DNA of 64,000 nt from SLFH01 sp050486265. Its GTDB lineage: Bacteria > Planctomycetota > Phycisphaerae > Phycisphaerales > UBA1924. Below are positions 16,305-28,660 of the stretch, in pieces. Both the position numbers and the translations under genes were made by a program. Below the pieces are notes generated by a model. That model saw nothing but the letters and a program-made list of their open reading frames with translations, was not told the origin of the DNA and made no database searches. The stretch lies in the NCBI GenBank assembly GCA_050486265.1, contig JBJHCY010000008.1:1-64000 (forward strand), given 5' to 3'. Position 1 is the stretch's first letter, and every line of letters begins with the position of its first letter.

Positions 16305-18137
16305 ATGGACGCGCCGCTCGCCACCAAACTCCGCAACCTCGTCCAGCGCCTCGGTTTCGAGCGTGATTGGTCGCTGATCGTGATGGGGGCGGTCGTCGGG
16401 AGCGTGACGGCGCTGGGCGCGATCGGGTTCCACGAGGCGCTGGTGTGGACGGAGCACCGCTCCAGAGAGGCGATGGAGCTGTGGTGGGGGTGGATTGTTC
16501 TCGTGCCGATGGCGGGCGCGCTGGCGACGGGGCTGCTGGTGCACTACTTCGCGCGCGACGCCCGCGGTCACGGGGTGCCGCAGGTCATCCACGCGGTCGC
16601 GGTGAAAAAAGGCGTCATCCCGATCCGCGTGGGGGTTGTGAAGATCCTCGCATCGATCGCGACGGTCGGCAGCGGCGGCTCGTCCGGCGCTGAGGGCCCG
16701 ATCGTGCAGATCGGCGCGACCGCGGGCTCGGCGCTCGGCCGCTTCATGCGCGCGGGGGCGGAACACCAGAACACGCTGGTGGGCTGCGGGGCGGCGGCGG
16801 GCATCGCCTCGGTGTTCAACGCACCGATCACCGGCGTGCTGTTTGTCATGGAGATCATCCTCCGCGACTTCAGCCTGAAAACCTTCACCCCGATCGTCGT
16901 CGCGGCCGTGTTTTCGACGGCCCTCACGCAGGCGATCCTCGGGGTCGACGACGCGATCTTCGCGACCACGCTGGAGGGCTACCAGTTCACGCTGGCCGAG
17001 CTCCCGTTCTACATCCTGCTCGGCCTCTTGTGCGCCATGATCGGCGTGGCGTTCACCAAGACGCTCCACGCGGGCGAGGAGGCCTTCGAACGCCTGAAGC
17101 TGCACCCGGTCGCGCGGCCTGTGAGCGGCGCACTCCTGCTGGGGCTCTCGGGCCTGCTGTTTGTCGCGATCACCAGCCGCGCCGATATGGAAGCCGTTGT
17201 CCCCCCGTTCTTCGGCAACGGGTACGAGACGATCCGGTGGACGATCGATCCGGCGAGCTACGGCGCCGACGGACGCGGCGCGCCCGGGTTGGGCGCCGAG
17301 ACCGGCCTCCGTGTCTCGTTCATCCTGCTCGCGCTTTTGGTCGCCTTCAAGACGGTCGCGACCACCTTCACCCTCGGCTCTGGCGGCTCGGGCGGCGTCT
17401 TCGCCCCCAGCCTCTTTGTTGGGGCTGCCGCGGGCGGCGCCTTCGGCCTCGTGCTCGCCAACACGGGGGTCCTCCCCGCCGGATCGTCCCCGGCGACCTT
17501 CGCGCTGGTGGGGATGGGCGCCGTTGTCGCGGCGACGACCTTCGCGCCATTGACGGCGATCCTCCTGCTCTTCGAGCTCACGCGCGAGCCTCTGGTGCTG
17601 CTGCCGATCATGCTCGCCGCCGTGATCGCGACCGTCAGCGGCCAACTCATGATGCGCGACTCGATCTACACCTCCAAGCTCAAGCAGGCGGGCGTGCTGC
17701 TCGGCTGGTCGACCGACCTGGCGGCGCTGCGCAGCGTGCCGGTGGCCAGCTGCGAGCTCAGCCGCCTGCCCCCCGAGCCGGTCTACCCGTCCGACCCCGT
17801 CAGCAAGCTCATCACCCTGCACGCCCAGCACCACCTGCCCGACTTCCCGGTCGTCGACCAGGAAACGGGCGCGTACCTCGGCATGGTGACGGGCGCCGAC
17901 ATCCGCACGGCCCTGATCGACCGCGAGGCGATCCCGCTCCTGCTCGTTGCCGAGCTGCTCCGGCCCGATCTGCCGACCGTCTCGCGCGACGAGACGCTCG
18001 AAACGGTGATGGACAAGTTCTCCAGGGCCGACACCGCCAGCCTTGTCGTCGTCAGCCCGATCGACGAAACGCTGCCGATGGCGATGATCTCGCGCCAGGA
18101 AGTCGTGCGCCGATACCGCGTCGCCCTCGAAGCGTAA
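16305..18137 (+). CDS. CLC-family chloride channel/transporter with C-terminal CBS pair
   Basis: A 610-residue inner-membrane anion transport protein. The first anion-site motif is GHGVP (88-92). The second is GAEGP (128-132), which supplies the gating Glu130. The third, GGVFAPSL, is in place and the late Tyr (SIYTSKL) is conserved. At the position of the internal proton glutamate of E. coli ClC (Glu203) this protein has Ile184, after the conserved Glu183. Two CBS domains follow (about residues 485-605), beginning at VYPSDPVSKLITLHA; in other CLC proteins these sense adenine nucleotides. Whether it is a channel or an exchanger cannot be decided. The next gene begins at the stop codon or 80 bases later. 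Confidence 0.92.
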   Translation: MDAPLATKLRNLVQRLGFERDWSLIVMGAVVGSVTALGAIGFHEALVWTEHRSREAMELWWGWIVLVPMAGALATGLLVHYFARDARGHGVPQVIHAVAVKKGVIPIRVGVVKILASIATVGSGGSSGAEGPIVQIGATAGSALGRFMRAGAEHQNTLVGCGAAAGIASVFNAPITGVLFVMEIILRDFSLKTFTPIVVAAVFSTALTQAILGVDDAIFATTLEGYQFTLAELPFYILLGLLCAMIGVAFTKTLHAGEEAFERLKLHPVARPVSGALLLGLSGLLFVAITSRADMEAVVPPFFGNGYETIRWTIDPASYGADGRGAPGLGAETGLRVSFILLALLVAFKTVATTFTLGSGGSGGVFAPSLFVGAAAGGAFGLVLANTGVLPAGSSPATFALVGMGAVVAATTFAPLTAILLLFELTREPLVLLPIMLAAVIATVSGQLMMRDSIYTSKLKQAGVLLGWSTDLAALRSVPVASCELSRLPPEPVYPSDPVSKLITLHAQHHLPDFPVVDQETGAYLGMVTGADIRTALIDREAIPLLLVAELLRPDLPTVSRDETLETVMDKFSRADTASLVVVSPIDETLPMAMISRQEVVRRYRVALEA

Positions 18138-18217
18138 TGCATCACAACACCGACCTGTGGCACATGCTGCAATCTGGTGAAATCCGGCGGTCCCGCTCGG
18201 CAAGAATCCCGCCAGAG

Positions 18218-18628
18218 ATGACCGCCCAATCCATCGCTGTGTTCGTGCTGGTCTCGTTTGCGATCGTGCAGACAGTGATCGTCTTCGCGTTCGTGATCCC
18301 GGCGCTTGTTCGGGATAGTTGGACGCCGATCGGCGTCGCCCACCCGCCCGTCGAGCCCGCGCCCGTCGCGATCGTGAAGCGCTGGCAGTCGTTCAACTCA
18401 GGGATGCTCAACCTCGGCTGGTCGGTCGATGTCGCGGTCGACGAGACGCACCTGCACCTGCGGCCTTCGCCGCTCGGACGCGTGATCGGGCTTCGCGCCG
18501 CGAGCGTGCCCTGGGAAGAAGTCGAGTTTGTGAAGGAGGGCCGGTTCTCGGCGCGGGTGAAAATCGCGGGGATCGAGATCCGGGGCCCAAAGTGGTGCCT
18601 CACGATGGCCCGGGTCGGGGATGCGTAG
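18218..18628 (+). CDS. Small single-pass membrane protein of unknown function
   Basis: A 136-residue protein with one long membrane helix at residues 5-28 (IAVFVLVSFAIVQTVIVFAF), then a soluble beta-rich domain (VDVAVDETHLHLRPSP, VPWEEVEFVKEG, KIAGIEIRGPKWCL) that looks like a small PH-like or OB-like barrel. An alternative ATG at 18137 overlaps the stop of the CLC gene and would add 27 residues. I do not recognise the family. It ends seven bases from the convergent trmB stop. Confidence 0.55.
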   Translation: MTAQSIAVFVLVSFAIVQTVIVFAFVIPALVRDSWTPIGVAHPPVEPAPVAIVKRWQSFNSGMLNLGWSVDVAVDETHLHLRPSPLGRVIGLRAASVPWEEVEFVKEGRFSARVKIAGIEIRGPKWCLTMARVGDA

Positions 18629-18634
18629 CGGCGT

Positions 18635-19396
18635 TCAGGCGGGCTTGCGGAGCGTCGCCGCGTGGGGACGCTTCTCGGGCGAGCAGAACTTCCGCTCGTA
18701 GTTGGTGCCCACGACCTCGCCTTCTTTAGCCCACGGCGGCGGCACAAACGGGCGACGCTCGAACGCCGGTCCCGCCCGATCCTGGTCCGCCCGTCTTGGA
18801 TTCGCACCAACCAGCGGCAGCGGCGGCTCGCTTGCGGTCCATCGGGCGATGTGGTCCTCGCACCAGGCCCAGAGCTCGTCGTGGTCGGTAACGATCCGGA
18901 GCTCGCCCCCCGGTTCGAGGACGCGCCAGGCGTCGGCGAGGAACCGGTCTTGGATCACACGGTTTTTGTGGTGCCGTTTTTTGGGCCACGGATCTGAGTA
19001 GTACAGGTGGATCACCCGCACCGACCCCGTCGGCACGCGCCACCTCAGAAACTCCGTCGCGTCGGCGCACAGCAGGCGCACATTCTCCAGCCCCCGGCGT
19101 CGGACGCGGTCGGCGGCGTAGGCCCAGACCTCGCCGGCGTGCTCGATGCCGAGGAGGTCGGTGTCCGGATACGCCGCGGCGTGGGCGAGCAGGAACGAGC
19201 CCTTGCCCGGGCCGATCTCGATTTCGAGCGGGCGGTCGGGGGCTTCACCTCCCCGGAAGAGGGCGCGGAGGTCGATCCACCCCGCCTCGGGGTCCTGCAT
19301 GATCTCGTCGGGCAGGGGCGGGATCTCGGCGCGGTCGATCCCCACCACCCCGGGGGCGACATCGAGACGGCGACCTCTGCTGAGCCCGAACGACAT
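18635..19396 (-). CDS. trmB: tRNA (guanine-N7-)-methyltransferase
   Basis: SAM-dependent enzyme that makes 7-methylguanosine at tRNA position 46. The SAM-binding motif is EIGPGKGSFLL and the diagnostic TrmB motif SDPWPKKRHHKNR is present, along with the C-terminal TNYERKF element. The length of 253 residues includes a slightly long N-terminus. The reading frame continues to 19984, but the upstream part is arginine/serine-rich shadow sequence; the ATG at 19396 fits the family start. It is divergent from prkA, sharing the 350-base region between them. Confidence 0.9.
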   Translation of the reverse strand: MSFGLSRGRRLDVAPGVVGIDRAEIPPLPDEIMQDPEAGWIDLRALFRGGEAPDRPLEIEIGPGKGSFLLAHAAAYPDTDLLGIEHAGEVWAYAADRVRRRGLENVRLLCADATEFLRWRVPTGSVRVIHLYYSDPWPKKRHHKNRVIQDRFLADAWRVLEPGGELRIVTDHDELWAWCEDHIARWTASEPPLPLVGANPRRADQDRAGPAFERRPFVPPPWAKEGEVVGTNYERKFCSPEKRPHAATLRKPA

Positions 19397-19748
19397 GGGG
19401 GCATTGTTCCCGCGCGGGGGCGCGTCGTCGGGCCCGGCGAGAGTCCATGTGTCGCATGGATCTGCAAGGGAGGTGTGCGGCGGTGGGGAGAAAGACGGAC
19501 TTCGCGCAGGCGGGCCGATCCCGCGCGTCGTGTGGTCCGTATAGCCGAGGGGGCCGGGCCGGGCCGAAATCAGTTGTGCCGGGCCCGGCGCTGGTCGATA
19601 CCGAGTCTTGGCCGGTTTCTCGGTCGAGGCGCGATGCACGCCTCCCACCCGCCCGGGCGGGGCCTTGCGGCCCCGGTCAAAAGGGCTTGGCGGACGGACG
19701 GGGCTTTGCCCTGAGTTGTCGCCGCCCAACGGTCCACGGAGGGTCGCC
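19397..19748 (+). other. Untranslated region between trmB and prkA with strong hairpins
   Basis: No credible gene. It holds two GC-rich hairpins, 19553-19560 with 19582-19589 and 19659-19664 with 19669-19674, and a possible -10 box TATAGC at 19540-19545. If transcription starts there, prkA would have a roughly 200-base structured leader. Confidence 0.4.
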
Positions 19749-21884
<2,136 letters not shown>

Positions 21885-21909
21885 CTCGGGTTGATTGGTG
21901 AATCAAGGC

Positions 21910-21938
21910 GGCGCGATCGAGGGATCGCGCCGTTTTTT
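21910..21938 (+). terminator. Rho-independent terminator of prkA
   Basis: Nine-base stem 21910-21918 with 21923-21931, a four-base loop and six T residues at 21933-21938. It lies 25 bases after the prkA stop. Confidence 0.85.
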
Positions 21939-22129
21939 GTTTGTGATCGCGGTGGGTGTGGCGGCGGATCGAGTGTGAGAGCGAGGTGGCGGCGCGATTC
22001 GATCGGTGCAAGAGTGTGCGGGTGGGGAAGCGGAACGCGCTGTTCTCGATCTGCGTGGATCCGATCGCGAAGCATCTGAAACGCCCCGGGTGTGCGCAAG
22101 AATGCAGCTGTCGCGAGGCGTCCAAAAAT

Positions 22130-22378
22130 CCCCGGAGGGGCGCAGGAATGTAGCCACGGGTGGAGGCGTGCAAGGCACGCCGGAACCCGTGGAAAGTTCG
22201 CACAAACGGGGCCGCCCCGAAGGGTCGGAGGAAGTGTTCGACACAGGGCGCGACGCGGTTCCTTCGCCCCTTCAGGGCGAAATCATAGCGCAACGCTTCC
22301 CACGGGTTGCGCTTGTCCGACGCGGCGCGTCGGACTGCGCTCCATCCGTGGCTACAACCCATCGCTCCTTTGGAGCGA
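22130..22378. repeat. Nested-palindrome dispersed repeat, copy 2
   Basis: Same architecture and very similar arms as the 2317 copy, with the same inner segments TCGGAGGAAGTGTTCGACAC and CCTTCGCCCCTTCAGGGCGA. It ends 20 bases before the stop of the old yellow enzyme gene. The stretch 21939-22129 before it shows nothing recognisable. Confidence 0.8.
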
Positions 22379-22398
22379 CAGAACCATCGCAAGATCAT

Positions 22399-23508
22399 CT
22401 ACCAGTCCATCGCCGGATAATCCGTGTACCCCCGCTCGTCCCCGGTGTAAAAGGTCGACTGGTCCGGCTCGGCCAGCTCCGCGCCCCTGTGCAGCCGCAT
22501 CGGCAGGTCGGGGTTGCTGATGAACAGGCGTCCGAAGGCGACGGCGTCCGCCTTGCCGCTGCGGATCCGGTCCCGGGCCGTCGCGCCGGTGTACGCGCCG
22601 TTGGCGATGTAGACGCCCCTGAACCGTTCGCGGATCGCGCCCAGCGTGCTTTCGAGGCGGTCCTCGTCGGGGTCCATGCGGAAGCGTTCGACGCCGTGCA
22701 TGTAGACAAGGCCGATCGCTGCGAGTGTTTCGGCGAGCGCGCCGAAGGTTTCGGCGGGGTGGTCGGCGGGGTTGTCGGGGTCGTCGAGGCCGCCGCAGGG
22801 CGTGACGCGGTAGCCGACGCGTTCGGGCCCGATCTCCGAGGCGACGGCTTCTGCAACCATGCGGCAGAAGCGCAGGCGGTTTTCCAGCGAGCCGCCGTAC
22901 TCGTCGGTGCGCTTGTTCGAGGCGAGCCTGAGGAACTGATCGAGCAGGTAGCCGTTGGCGCCGTGGATCTCGACGCCGTCGAACCCCGCGTCGATCGCTC
23001 GGCGCGCGGCGTTGCGGTAGTCCTCGACGATGCCGGGGATCTCGCCCGCTTCCAAGGCGCGTGGTTCGGAGACCGGCACGCGTCCGCTCTCGGCGCTCGT
23101 GTAGGTCATGCTCTCGGCGCGGGTCGCCGAGGGGGCGACGGGCTTTGCGTTGTTGGGCTGCAGGTCCGTGTGTGAGATCCGGCCGACATGCCAGAGCTGC
23201 AGGAAGATTCTGCCGCCCGCGGCGTGCACCGCGTCCGTCACCAGGCGCCAGCCCTCGCCCTGCTCATCGGTGTAGATGCCGGGCGTGAAGGCGTAGCCCT
23301 TGCCCTGCTGAGAGATCTGCGAGGCCTCGGCGATGACCAGCCCCGCTGAAGCACGCTGGGCGTAGTACCGCGCGTTGAGCTCCCAAGGGATGTCGCCGGG
23401 CTGTTTCGACCGCGAACGCGTGAGCGGCGCCATCAGCACGCGGTTGGGGAGTGTGAGCGGGCCGAGAACGAGCGGCGTCACGAGCGGATCGGTCGGGAAG
23501 TCTGTCAT
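22399..23508 (-). CDS. Old yellow enzyme family NADH:flavin oxidoreductase (alkene reductase)
   Basis: FMN-dependent TIM-barrel ene-reductase of 369 residues, close to the NemA/OYE class. The substrate-binding pair is kept in EIHGANGYLLDQF (His and Asn, with the Tyr proton donor), followed by SNKRTDEYGGSLENR. The N-terminus PLVLGPLTLPNRVLMAPLTR and the phosphate-binding DAVAFGRLFISNPDLP are typical. The ATG at 23508 matches the family start; the frame runs on to 23760 without likely coding sequence. Likely physiological role is detoxification of electrophilic enones or nitro compounds, which is family knowledge only. Confidence 0.9.
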   Translation of the reverse strand: MTDFPTDPLVTPLVLGPLTLPNRVLMAPLTRSRSKQPGDIPWELNARYYAQRASAGLVIAEASQISQQGKGYAFTPGIYTDEQGEGWRLVTDAVHAAGGRIFLQLWHVGRISHTDLQPNNAKPVAPSATRAESMTYTSAESGRVPVSEPRALEAGEIPGIVEDYRNAARRAIDAGFDGVEIHGANGYLLDQFLRLASNKRTDEYGGSLENRLRFCRMVAEAVASEIGPERVGYRVTPCGGLDDPDNPADHPAETFGALAETLAAIGLVYMHGVERFRMDPDEDRLESTLGAIRERFRGVYIANGAYTGATARDRIRSGKADAVAFGRLFISNPDLPMRLHRGAELAEPDQSTFYTGDERGYTDYPAMDW

Positions 23509-23594
23509 GGCGGCATCGTTCGCAGGTTGGAGAGGGTTGTCCTTGGCACGGTTCGTCGGAGTGATTGATCTTTCTTGTCTCGTATCGCATCTCG

Positions 23595-23972
23595 GTCTTC
23601 GCCCCCGCCGCCAATGTCCACGACGGCGCACGCCTGATCCCGATGATCGATCGTGCAGGGCCGATCCGCGGGCGCGTTGGTGCGCCGAGATGCAGGCCGC
23701 GTGTGGTGATCGCCGACAAGGCGTACCACTCGAAAGTCCGCGTCGCGCAGCAGCGGGCACGCGGCGGCTTCCCTTTGCTGCCCGAGCGCGGCAAGCCGCA
23801 GATCGCAGGGCTGGGCAAGCTCCGCTGGGTCGTCGAGCGTTCGCTGAGCCTGCTCCACCAGTTCAAACGACTGCGGACGCGATGGGAACGGCGCGGCGAC
23901 ATCCACGAGGCCTTCCTCGCCCTGGCGGCCGCGTTCGTCTGCCAGAGGAAACTGGTCAATCATGGGTTGTGA
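23595..23972 (+). pseudogene. IS5-family transposase, C-terminal fragment
   Basis: Only the last 125 residues or so remain. The reading frame starts inside the gene at NVHDGARLIPMID, continues with the second catalytic Asp in VIADKAYHS and the catalytic Glu in RWVVERSLSLLHQFKRL, and ends with the IS5/IS427-type tail IHEAFLALAAAFVCQRKL. The first catalytic Asp and the N-terminal half are missing. GAAACGAGGT at 23971-23980 may be a remnant of the right inverted repeat. No matching left end is seen between 23509 and 23594. Confidence 0.8.
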
Positions 23973-23990
23973 AACGAGGTTATATGAACG

Positions 23991-24058
23991 CTTCCACGGG
24001 TTCCGGCGTGCTTTGCACGCCTCGACCCGTGTCTACAACCCCGCGCCACTTCGGGGCT
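23991..24058. repeat. Nested-palindrome dispersed repeat, half copy 3
   Basis: This is the left arm of the element, in reverse orientation: it contains the outer CCACGGGTT and GACCCGTG-like stem, the inner GGCGTGCTTTGCACGCC hairpin, CTACAACC and the closing GC-rich hairpin. The other arm and the core are absent. It lies 18 bases after the transposase fragment. The following 24059-24129 holds only a ten-base stem hairpin (24109-24118 with 24125-24134) that overlaps the pfk stop codon. Confidence 0.75.
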
Positions 24059-24129
24059 TTCCGCAAAAAGCCTTTCGCACGCAACTGCACCGTGCGTTCG
24101 TTCGCGGGCTTGAAGGCGGCGAAACGCCT

Positions 24130-25227
<1,098 letters not shown>

Positions 25228-25236
25228 AGGGTGATG

Positions 25237-26307
25237 CTATCGGGGAGAGGCGGCCGAGCGAACCGCCTCGGGGTGCGGGAGGGGCCGCTGGTTCGCCGGC
25301 GGCGACTCTTCGGCCGTGCGGATGCGCATCGGCTCGCCTTCCGCCTGCGGGTGATCCGGCGAGCGGAAGAACGCCAGTGTGACCCAGACGCAGATCGCCA
25401 GAAAAAGCGTCCACAGACCGAACCACCCGACCGTGTCGCGCACGATCTTCGGGCGGTTCTTCAATGGTGTTGAGGCGAGGTCGGCGAGCGAGCGCGCGCC
25501 CGCTTCGGCCTTCTTCGCCGTCGCGAGCACCACGACCACAACCGGGTGCGGCGAGCCGGACGCGCTCGCGGCAGGCTTCGAAGCCGCAGGGCGAGCGGTC
25601 TCGCGCTGGGTCGCGGGTCTGGCGGCCGGGGCGGGCGCTTCGTCTTCTCTTTGGTCAGCCGACGCCTCGACTGCGTCCTCGGGCTTGTCCGATTCGTTGC
25701 TCTGGGCCGAGCCCGACTGCTTCGAGGTCGGAGTTGCCGGCTGAGGCTCGGCCTCGGGCTCCGGCGACGCCTCTTGTGGCGCGGGCGGGGTCGAGGTCTC
25801 GACAGCTTCGCCCGCGGCGTCGACGAAGTCGCCTTCGAGCAGCTCGTCGGTCAGCGCGGCGATCTGCTGGTCGAGGTCTTCCAGATCGTCCGCCTCGGGC
25901 GCCGCAGCCGCGTCGGGTTCGGCGGCTCCGGCTTTCGGCCCAGGCGTTTCTGCTTCGGGCTCTTCGGCTTGGTCAGCGCCGGCGTCGATCAGGTCCTCGA
26001 GCTGCTGTTCCAGCTCGTCGATCGCCTGCTCGGCCGGGTGGGGCTCTGGCGCGTCCGGGCCGGCGTCCGCTTCAGCGGTCTCGTCCGGTTCCGCCCCGGC
26101 TTCGGCCTCGCTCGGGTCGGAAGATTCGGCTTCCTCTGCGGGCGCCTCGGCAGAGTTTTCGGGCGATGCGGCGTCTTCCTCCGGCTCGTCGCCGGAGAGA
26201 CGCTTGGAAACCTTCTCGCACGCTTCGGAGAGCTCGCCGACGAGCTCCTCCACCTGCGCGGCAAGGTCGTCCAAGTCCTGGATGTTGTTCTGCTGGACCT
26301 GGGTCAT
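25237..26307 (-). CDS. Acidic low-complexity protein with one C-terminal membrane helix
   Basis: A 356-residue hypothetical protein. Residues 1-42 are a charged helical stretch with heptad character (LDDLAAQVEELVGELSEACE). Residues 43-230 are an extremely Glu/Ala/Pro/Asp-rich disordered region. A hydrophobic or amphipathic segment near 250-265 is followed by one membrane helix at about 299-317 (GLWTLFLAICVWVTLAF) and a short basic tail. No family is recognised. It lies nine bases upstream of pfk on the same strand and may be cotranscribed. Disorder and acidity suggest a scaffold or tether rather than an enzyme. Confidence 0.6.
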   Translation of the reverse strand: MTQVQQNNIQDLDDLAAQVEELVGELSEACEKVSKRLSGDEPEEDAASPENSAEAPAEEAESSDPSEAEAGAEPDETAEADAGPDAPEPHPAEQAIDELEQQLEDLIDAGADQAEEPEAETPGPKAGAAEPDAAAAPEADDLEDLDQQIAALTDELLEGDFVDAAGEAVETSTPPAPQEASPEPEAEPQPATPTSKQSGSAQSNESDKPEDAVEASADQREDEAPAPAARPATQRETARPAASKPAASASGSPHPVVVVVLATAKKAEAGARSLADLASTPLKNRPKIVRDTVGWFGLWTLFLAICVWVTLAFFRSPDHPQAEGEPMRIRTAEESPPANQRPLPHPEAVRSAASPR

Positions 26308-26510
26308 CCGTGATCGCCAGCGGAGATCATCGGCGGTGGGGGCCCAAGACTCAAGGGCTTGGCGCTAACGGAGTCCGACGCCCAGCGGTTTGGCCCCACC
26401 GGAACCGGTGCGGTTGGCAGGACCGGTACTCCCGAACGGACAGTGCTTGTTTCAACTCGAAATTGACCGTCTGGCGGATTCGCCCGCCCGGGAGGGGTAT
26501 ACATCGCCCG

Positions 26511-27251
26511 ATGCCCGCCCACCGATTCTCGCTGCAAGGCTGGACCGGTCCCGATCCGGCCGACCCGATCGTTGTCATCGAGGGTGAGGAAGCGCGCCAT
26601 GCCGCCAGGGTCAAACGCCTCGAACCGGGGGAGCCTGTCGAGGTCCTCTCAGGCGATGGGCTGGTCGGGATCGGCGAGGTCGCGGGTGTCGAGCGGGTCG
26701 CCAAGGGCGCGTGGCGGCTGCTCGTCCGGGTCGAGCGGGCCGAGGCCTACGAGCCGGTCCGCCCCATGATCGAGGTCTGCTGCGCCCCGCCCAAGGGCGC
26801 GAGGCTCGAGGAGATGGTCGACCAGCTCTCCCAGGTCGGTGCGGCGTCTTGGCGGGCGCTCGACTGCACCCGGGCGGGAGAGAAGCCGCCCAGGGCGGGC
26901 AAGCTCGACCGGGCCCGACGCGTCGCGATGGAGGCCGCGAAACAGTGCGGCCGGGCCTGGACGCTCCGGATCGGCGAGCCCTTGCGATGGCGGGAGGCGC
27001 TGGCGGGTGAGGAAGGCCTGAAGATTGTGGCCGCGGACGCTTCGGGCGGGGATGTGCGCACGCTGGAGGACCTTCAAGGGGCCGAGCGGGTGCGGCTGCT
27101 TGTGGGGCCGGAGGGGGGCTGGACACCCGATGAGCTCGACGAGATCCGTGAAGCGGGCGCGGGCGTCGTCCGGTTCGGGCCGCACATCATGCGGATCGAG
27201 ACGGCGGCGGTGGTGGCGAGCGCCGGCATCCTTTCGGTGCTGGGCCCGTAG
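26511..27251 (+). CDS. rsmE: 16S rRNA (uracil1498-N3)-methyltransferase RsmE
   Basis: SPOUT-class methyltransferase, 246 residues. The N-terminal PUA-like barrel contains EEARHAARVKRLEPGE; the C-terminal trefoil knot shows LLVGPEGGWTPDE and FGPHIMRIETAAV, both diagnostic. It modifies U1498 in the small-subunit rRNA. The ATG at 26511 comes after a possible TATACA box at 26499-26504, and GGAGGGG at 26491-26497 is somewhat far for a ribosome binding site. The long frame upstream of it is the antisense shadow of the acidic protein gene. Eight bases separate it from the next gene. Confidence 0.9.
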   Translation: MPAHRFSLQGWTGPDPADPIVVIEGEEARHAARVKRLEPGEPVEVLSGDGLVGIGEVAGVERVAKGAWRLLVRVERAEAYEPVRPMIEVCCAPPKGARLEEMVDQLSQVGAASWRALDCTRAGEKPPRAGKLDRARRVAMEAAKQCGRAWTLRIGEPLRWREALAGEEGLKIVAADASGGDVRTLEDLQGAERVRLLVGPEGGWTPDELDEIREAGAGVVRFGPHIMRIETAAVVASAGILSVLGP

Positions 27252-27259
27252 GATCACCC

Positions 27260-28660
27260 ATGCCCCTGAAGACGATCCTCGCGATTGCGGCGTTTCTGGT
27301 GTGCATGCTCGCGCCGGCGGGCGCCGCTTTCGCCGAGCCTCCTGAGCCGGAGCCCGACCGAGCGACCGATCCAGAAATTGACCCAGAGTCTGCGGCTGAG
27401 GCCGAACGCCGAGAAGCGATCGAGCGGGCGAGGGATCAGGCCGAGGCGATGGCCGAGCGGGCGATCGCCTTTCTCCGCGAGCGTCAGGACGAGGCGTCGG
27501 GCGGGTGGAACCACCGCGAGAGCGGGCCCAACCTCCCCGCGATCACCGGGCTGGTGGTCAACGGGATGCTGCTGGACCCCGAGATCAACGGGCGCGACCC
27601 GGCGGTCCGCCGCGGCGTCGAGTACATCCTCCGATTCAGCCAGGCGGACGGGGGGATCTACGACCGCATCCTGCCGAGCTACAACACTTCGATCTGCGTT
27701 TCGGCGCTTGCGCAGCTTGAGCCGGACGATCCGAACTACGGGGTCGCTCGTGAGGTGATCGACGCGGCGGTCCGGCTTCTTCGGGGCCTGCAGTTCTCTG
27801 AAGAGGCCCAAGCCCCCGCCGGCGAGGCGGGCGTCACGACCGAGCGGGTCGATCGCGACCACCCGTTCTACGGCGGGATCGGTTACGGCACCAGCGGACG
27901 CCCCGACAACAGCAACCTGACCTTCATGCTCCAAGCGCTGCACGACGCGGGCGTGCCCGGCGACGACCCGGCCTTTCAGCGTGCGCTGGTCTTCCTTGCG
28001 CGCACGCAGATGCTCGATGAGGTCAACGACATGGACTACGCCGAGGGCTCGGCCCAGGGCGGGTTCATCTACGCCACAAGCCCCGATGGCGAACAGATCG
28101 GCGTCGGCGAGAGCAAGGCGGGCGAGATCGAGGAGGTCACGCCCGACGGGCGGCGCGTGAGCCGCCTGCGGAGCTACGGCTCGATGACCTACGCCGGCTT
28201 CAAGAGCATGGTGTTCGCCGATCTGACGCCGGACGACCCGCGCGTGCGGGCGGCGATGGGCTGGATCCGGCGCAACTACACGCTGCGCGAAAACCCCGGC
28301 ATCGGCAACGACGGGCTGTACTACTACTACCTGACCTTCGCGCGGGCGCTCGACACGCTCGGCACGCCGGTCTTGGACATCTACGAGGACGAGGACCGCT
28401 CGCGCGAGACGCTCTGGCCGGTCGACCTGATCGAACAGCTCGCCGAGATGCAGGAGGAAGACGGGTCGTTCCGCAGCGTCGACACGCGCTGGATGGAGGG
28501 CGACCCGGTGCTCATCACCGCGTACAGCCTGATCGCGTTGCAGCACGCCCGGCGCCACCTCCGCGCCGAGGCGGAAGAGCCGCAAGAGACCGAGACCATC
28601 GAAGACGATCCGGACCGGATCACGATTCCGGGTGACAACGCCCGCCGAGGAGACCGCTGA
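27260..28660 (+). CDS. Secreted protein with prenyltransferase/squalene-cyclase-type (alpha/alpha toroid) repeats
   Basis: A 466-residue exported protein. The signal peptide ends at AAFAEPP. After an acidic linker, the body holds repeats of the alpha/alpha toroid type seen in terpene cyclases and alpha-2-macroglobulin: AIAFLRERQDEASGGWN, then YILRFSQADGGIYD, then ALVFLARTQ and LAEMQEEDGSFRS. The catalytic DxDD motif of squalene-hopene cyclase is not seen, so enzymatic cyclisation is unlikely; planctomycetes have many such uncharacterised proteins. Its stop overlaps the ATG of the M32 peptidase gene (TGATG), indicating coupling. Confidence 0.7.
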   Translation: MPLKTILAIAAFLVCMLAPAGAAFAEPPEPEPDRATDPEIDPESAAEAERREAIERARDQAEAMAERAIAFLRERQDEASGGWNHRESGPNLPAITGLVVNGMLLDPEINGRDPAVRRGVEYILRFSQADGGIYDRILPSYNTSICVSALAQLEPDDPNYGVAREVIDAAVRLLRGLQFSEEAQAPAGEAGVTTERVDRDHPFYGGIGYGTSGRPDNSNLTFMLQALHDAGVPGDDPAFQRALVFLARTQMLDEVNDMDYAEGSAQGGFIYATSPDGEQIGVGESKAGEIEEVTPDGRRVSRLRSYGSMTYAGFKSMVFADLTPDDPRVRAAMGWIRRNYTLRENPGIGNDGLYYYYLTFARALDTLGTPVLDIYEDEDRSRETLWPVDLIEQLAEMQEEDGSFRSVDTRWMEGDPVLITAYSLIALQHARRHLRAEAEEPQETETIEDDPDRITIPGDNARRGDR

